NCBI RefSeq assembly: GCF_022549785.1
Contig: NZ_JAKZGO010000016.1
Coordinates: 36,227-100,226, forward strand
Source of the DNA: Belliella alkalica
GTDB lineage: Bacteria; Bacteroidota; Bacteroidia; Cytophagales; Cyclobacteriaceae
DNA: 64,000 nucleotides
Reading direction: 5' to 3'
Shown here: positions 63,519 through 64,000 of the stretch, piece after piece
Layout: each line of letters starts with the position of its first letter
Position numbering within the stretch: the stretch's first letter is position 1
The notes under the pieces: model-generated
Database searches by the model: none
What the model saw: the letters and a program-made list of their open reading frames with translations, nothing else
What the model was told of the DNA's origin: nothing
Position numbers and translations under genes: made by a program

Positions 63519-63774
63519 AAATGTGTGTAAAAAATTTGGGGGAAAAGATGTTCTCAATAATATTTCTTGGTCTTTCAAAGAAAGAATGATCCACGGAATC
63601 ATTGGTAGAAATGGTGCTGGGAAGTCAACATTTATCAAATGTTTGGTTGGTATAGAGAAATATGAAGGGCTAATCTCAATTCCTGAAAATTTTGATAAGA
63701 GAAGAATAGCTTATTTACCTACTGAGCCATTTTTCTTTAAAAGAATCACTGGTGGATATTCCGGAGCATGTTGA
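63505..63774 (+). pseudogene. ABC transporter ATPase, truncated by an insertion sequence
   Basis: The first ~83 residues form a normal ABC N-terminus (MIILKNVCKKFGGKDVLNNI, Walker A GRNGAGKST, YLPTEPFFFKRITG). Then the frame runs into the end of an insertion sequence and stops at TGA 63772-63774 after the artefactual tail GYSGAC. Signature motif, Walker B and H-loop are all lost. With the frameshifted permease, this exporter is dead unless the remainder lies on the far side of the element. Confidence 0.8.
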
Positions 63775-64000
63775 CCCCTCAGAATCGGAATGTTTTTGTT
63801 TAGTGAAAGTGGCCTGATTGGCCAGATTCGACTGACATTCCGGCGGATATTGACCCCCTAAAGCAAGAATTTGATAAAGATTCCGGATCATGTTGACCCC
63901 CTTTGGTCAAAATTCCGGAGCATATTGACCCCTCTGATTAATGGTTTTGGTTTTTTTAGCGGACACTTTAGATAACCGCTAATTATAATCCTATGGCTGG
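63758..64000. mobile_element. End of an insertion sequence with four ~21-bp repeats (IS21-like)
   Basis: Four copies of a 21-base motif, ATTCCGGAGCATGTTGACCC plus C with changes, start at 63758, 63837, 63880 and 63912, all in the same orientation. Multiple subterminal repeats at the ends are a trait of IS21-family elements, where they bind the transposase. The element splits the ABC ATPase gene. An ATG at 63993 (ATGGCTGG, last bases of the window) could be the transposase start. Family assignment is inference; the boundary is near 63755. Confidence 0.7.

Noticed and set aside
63758..63932. Four repeats as a CRISPR or integron site
   Set aside because: Spacing shrinks from 79 to 32 bp, repeats are 21 bp and the array truncates a gene, as expected for an insertion-sequence end.
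63993..64000. Transposase gene start at the last bases
   Set aside because: Only eight bases are visible; too little to call a gene, so noted within the mobile element.
1..64000. tRNA, rRNA or riboswitch genes
   Set aside because: No cloverleaf, rRNA core or known riboswitch core was recognised by eye in the intergenic regions; a covariance-model search (tRNAscan-SE, Rfam/Infernal) would be decisive.

Overview
The window looks like a chromosome segment of a Bacteroidota bacterium, most likely Cytophagales (Cyclobacteriaceae/Algoriphagus-like). This is inferred from gene content and AT-rich base composition; no rRNA or tRNA gene was seen to confirm it. Diagnostic signs are two SusC/SusD pairs, a FecI/FecR sigma/anti-sigma pair, a hybrid two-component system with a beta-propeller sensor, many DUF families typical of the phylum, almost no Shine-Dalgarno sequences, and start codons that follow A-rich leaders.

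Layout. 1-12.5 kb: the 3' end of purF, a receiver-domain/ATP-grasp-like pair, a TauE/SafE permease, an M42 peptidase, a DUF2911 protein, a flavodoxin-reductase-like enzyme, an outer-membrane beta-barrel receptor, a DUF2975/XRE pair and a stress cassette (tiny Gly-rich membrane protein, glycine-zipper protein, DUF4142 lipoprotein, HMA-like/AraC chimera). 12.5-18.2 kb: small regulators and enzymes (NmrA-like reductase divergent from an HxlR regulator, DUF983, AraC, DUF1801, GyrI-like, TetR). 18.9-28.2 kb: a phosphatase-linked TonB locus (FecI, FecR, SusC with STN domain, SusD, purple acid phosphatase) with a divergent Tat-exported PhoA-type alkaline phosphatase. 28.3-43.9 kb: an arabinan-type polysaccharide utilization locus (GH43, hybrid two-component regulator, SusC, SusD, GH43 endo-arabinanase, an unrecognised helical-toroid protein, GH2). 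44-53.7 kb: DoxX, two hypothetical proteins, a three-gene lipid/polyketide operon (DUF6999-like protein, ketosynthase fused to a heme-oxygenase-like di-iron domain, fatty-acid-hydroxylase-type membrane protein), a truncated PAP2 phosphatase, an exported CHY zinc-finger protein, DUF1330, NUDIX, a TPR protein and a Crp/Fnr regulator. 54-60.6 kb: uronate catabolism (altronate dehydratase divergent from KDG kinase, KDPG aldolase and a DctPQM TRAP transporter). 61-64 kb: a PH-like membrane protein, DUF1684, and a decayed ABC exporter (frameshifted permease, truncated ATPase) interrupted by the end of an insertion sequence carrying four terminal repeats.

How it fits together. The arabinan locus would release arabinose side chains of pectin, and the uronate cluster would take in an uronate-type acid and turn altronate-derived KDG into pyruvate and glyceraldehyde-3-phosphate. 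Together they suggest a plant- or algal-pectin degrader. A strong LacI-type palindrome lies between uxaA and kdgK. The SusCD/phosphatase locus looks like a scavenger of phosphorylated organic matter.

Non-coding structure is rich. A dispersed palindromic element (termini ATGAGTATCCGC) lies directly behind the stop codons of three genes and brackets the GH2 gene. A REP-like family (core GCCTGTCCCG...CGGGAGGC) has five good copies. There are low-complexity patches and several clean intrinsic terminators. The most unusual protein-coding lead is the ketosynthase/di-iron fusion operon at 46.3-49.7 kb.
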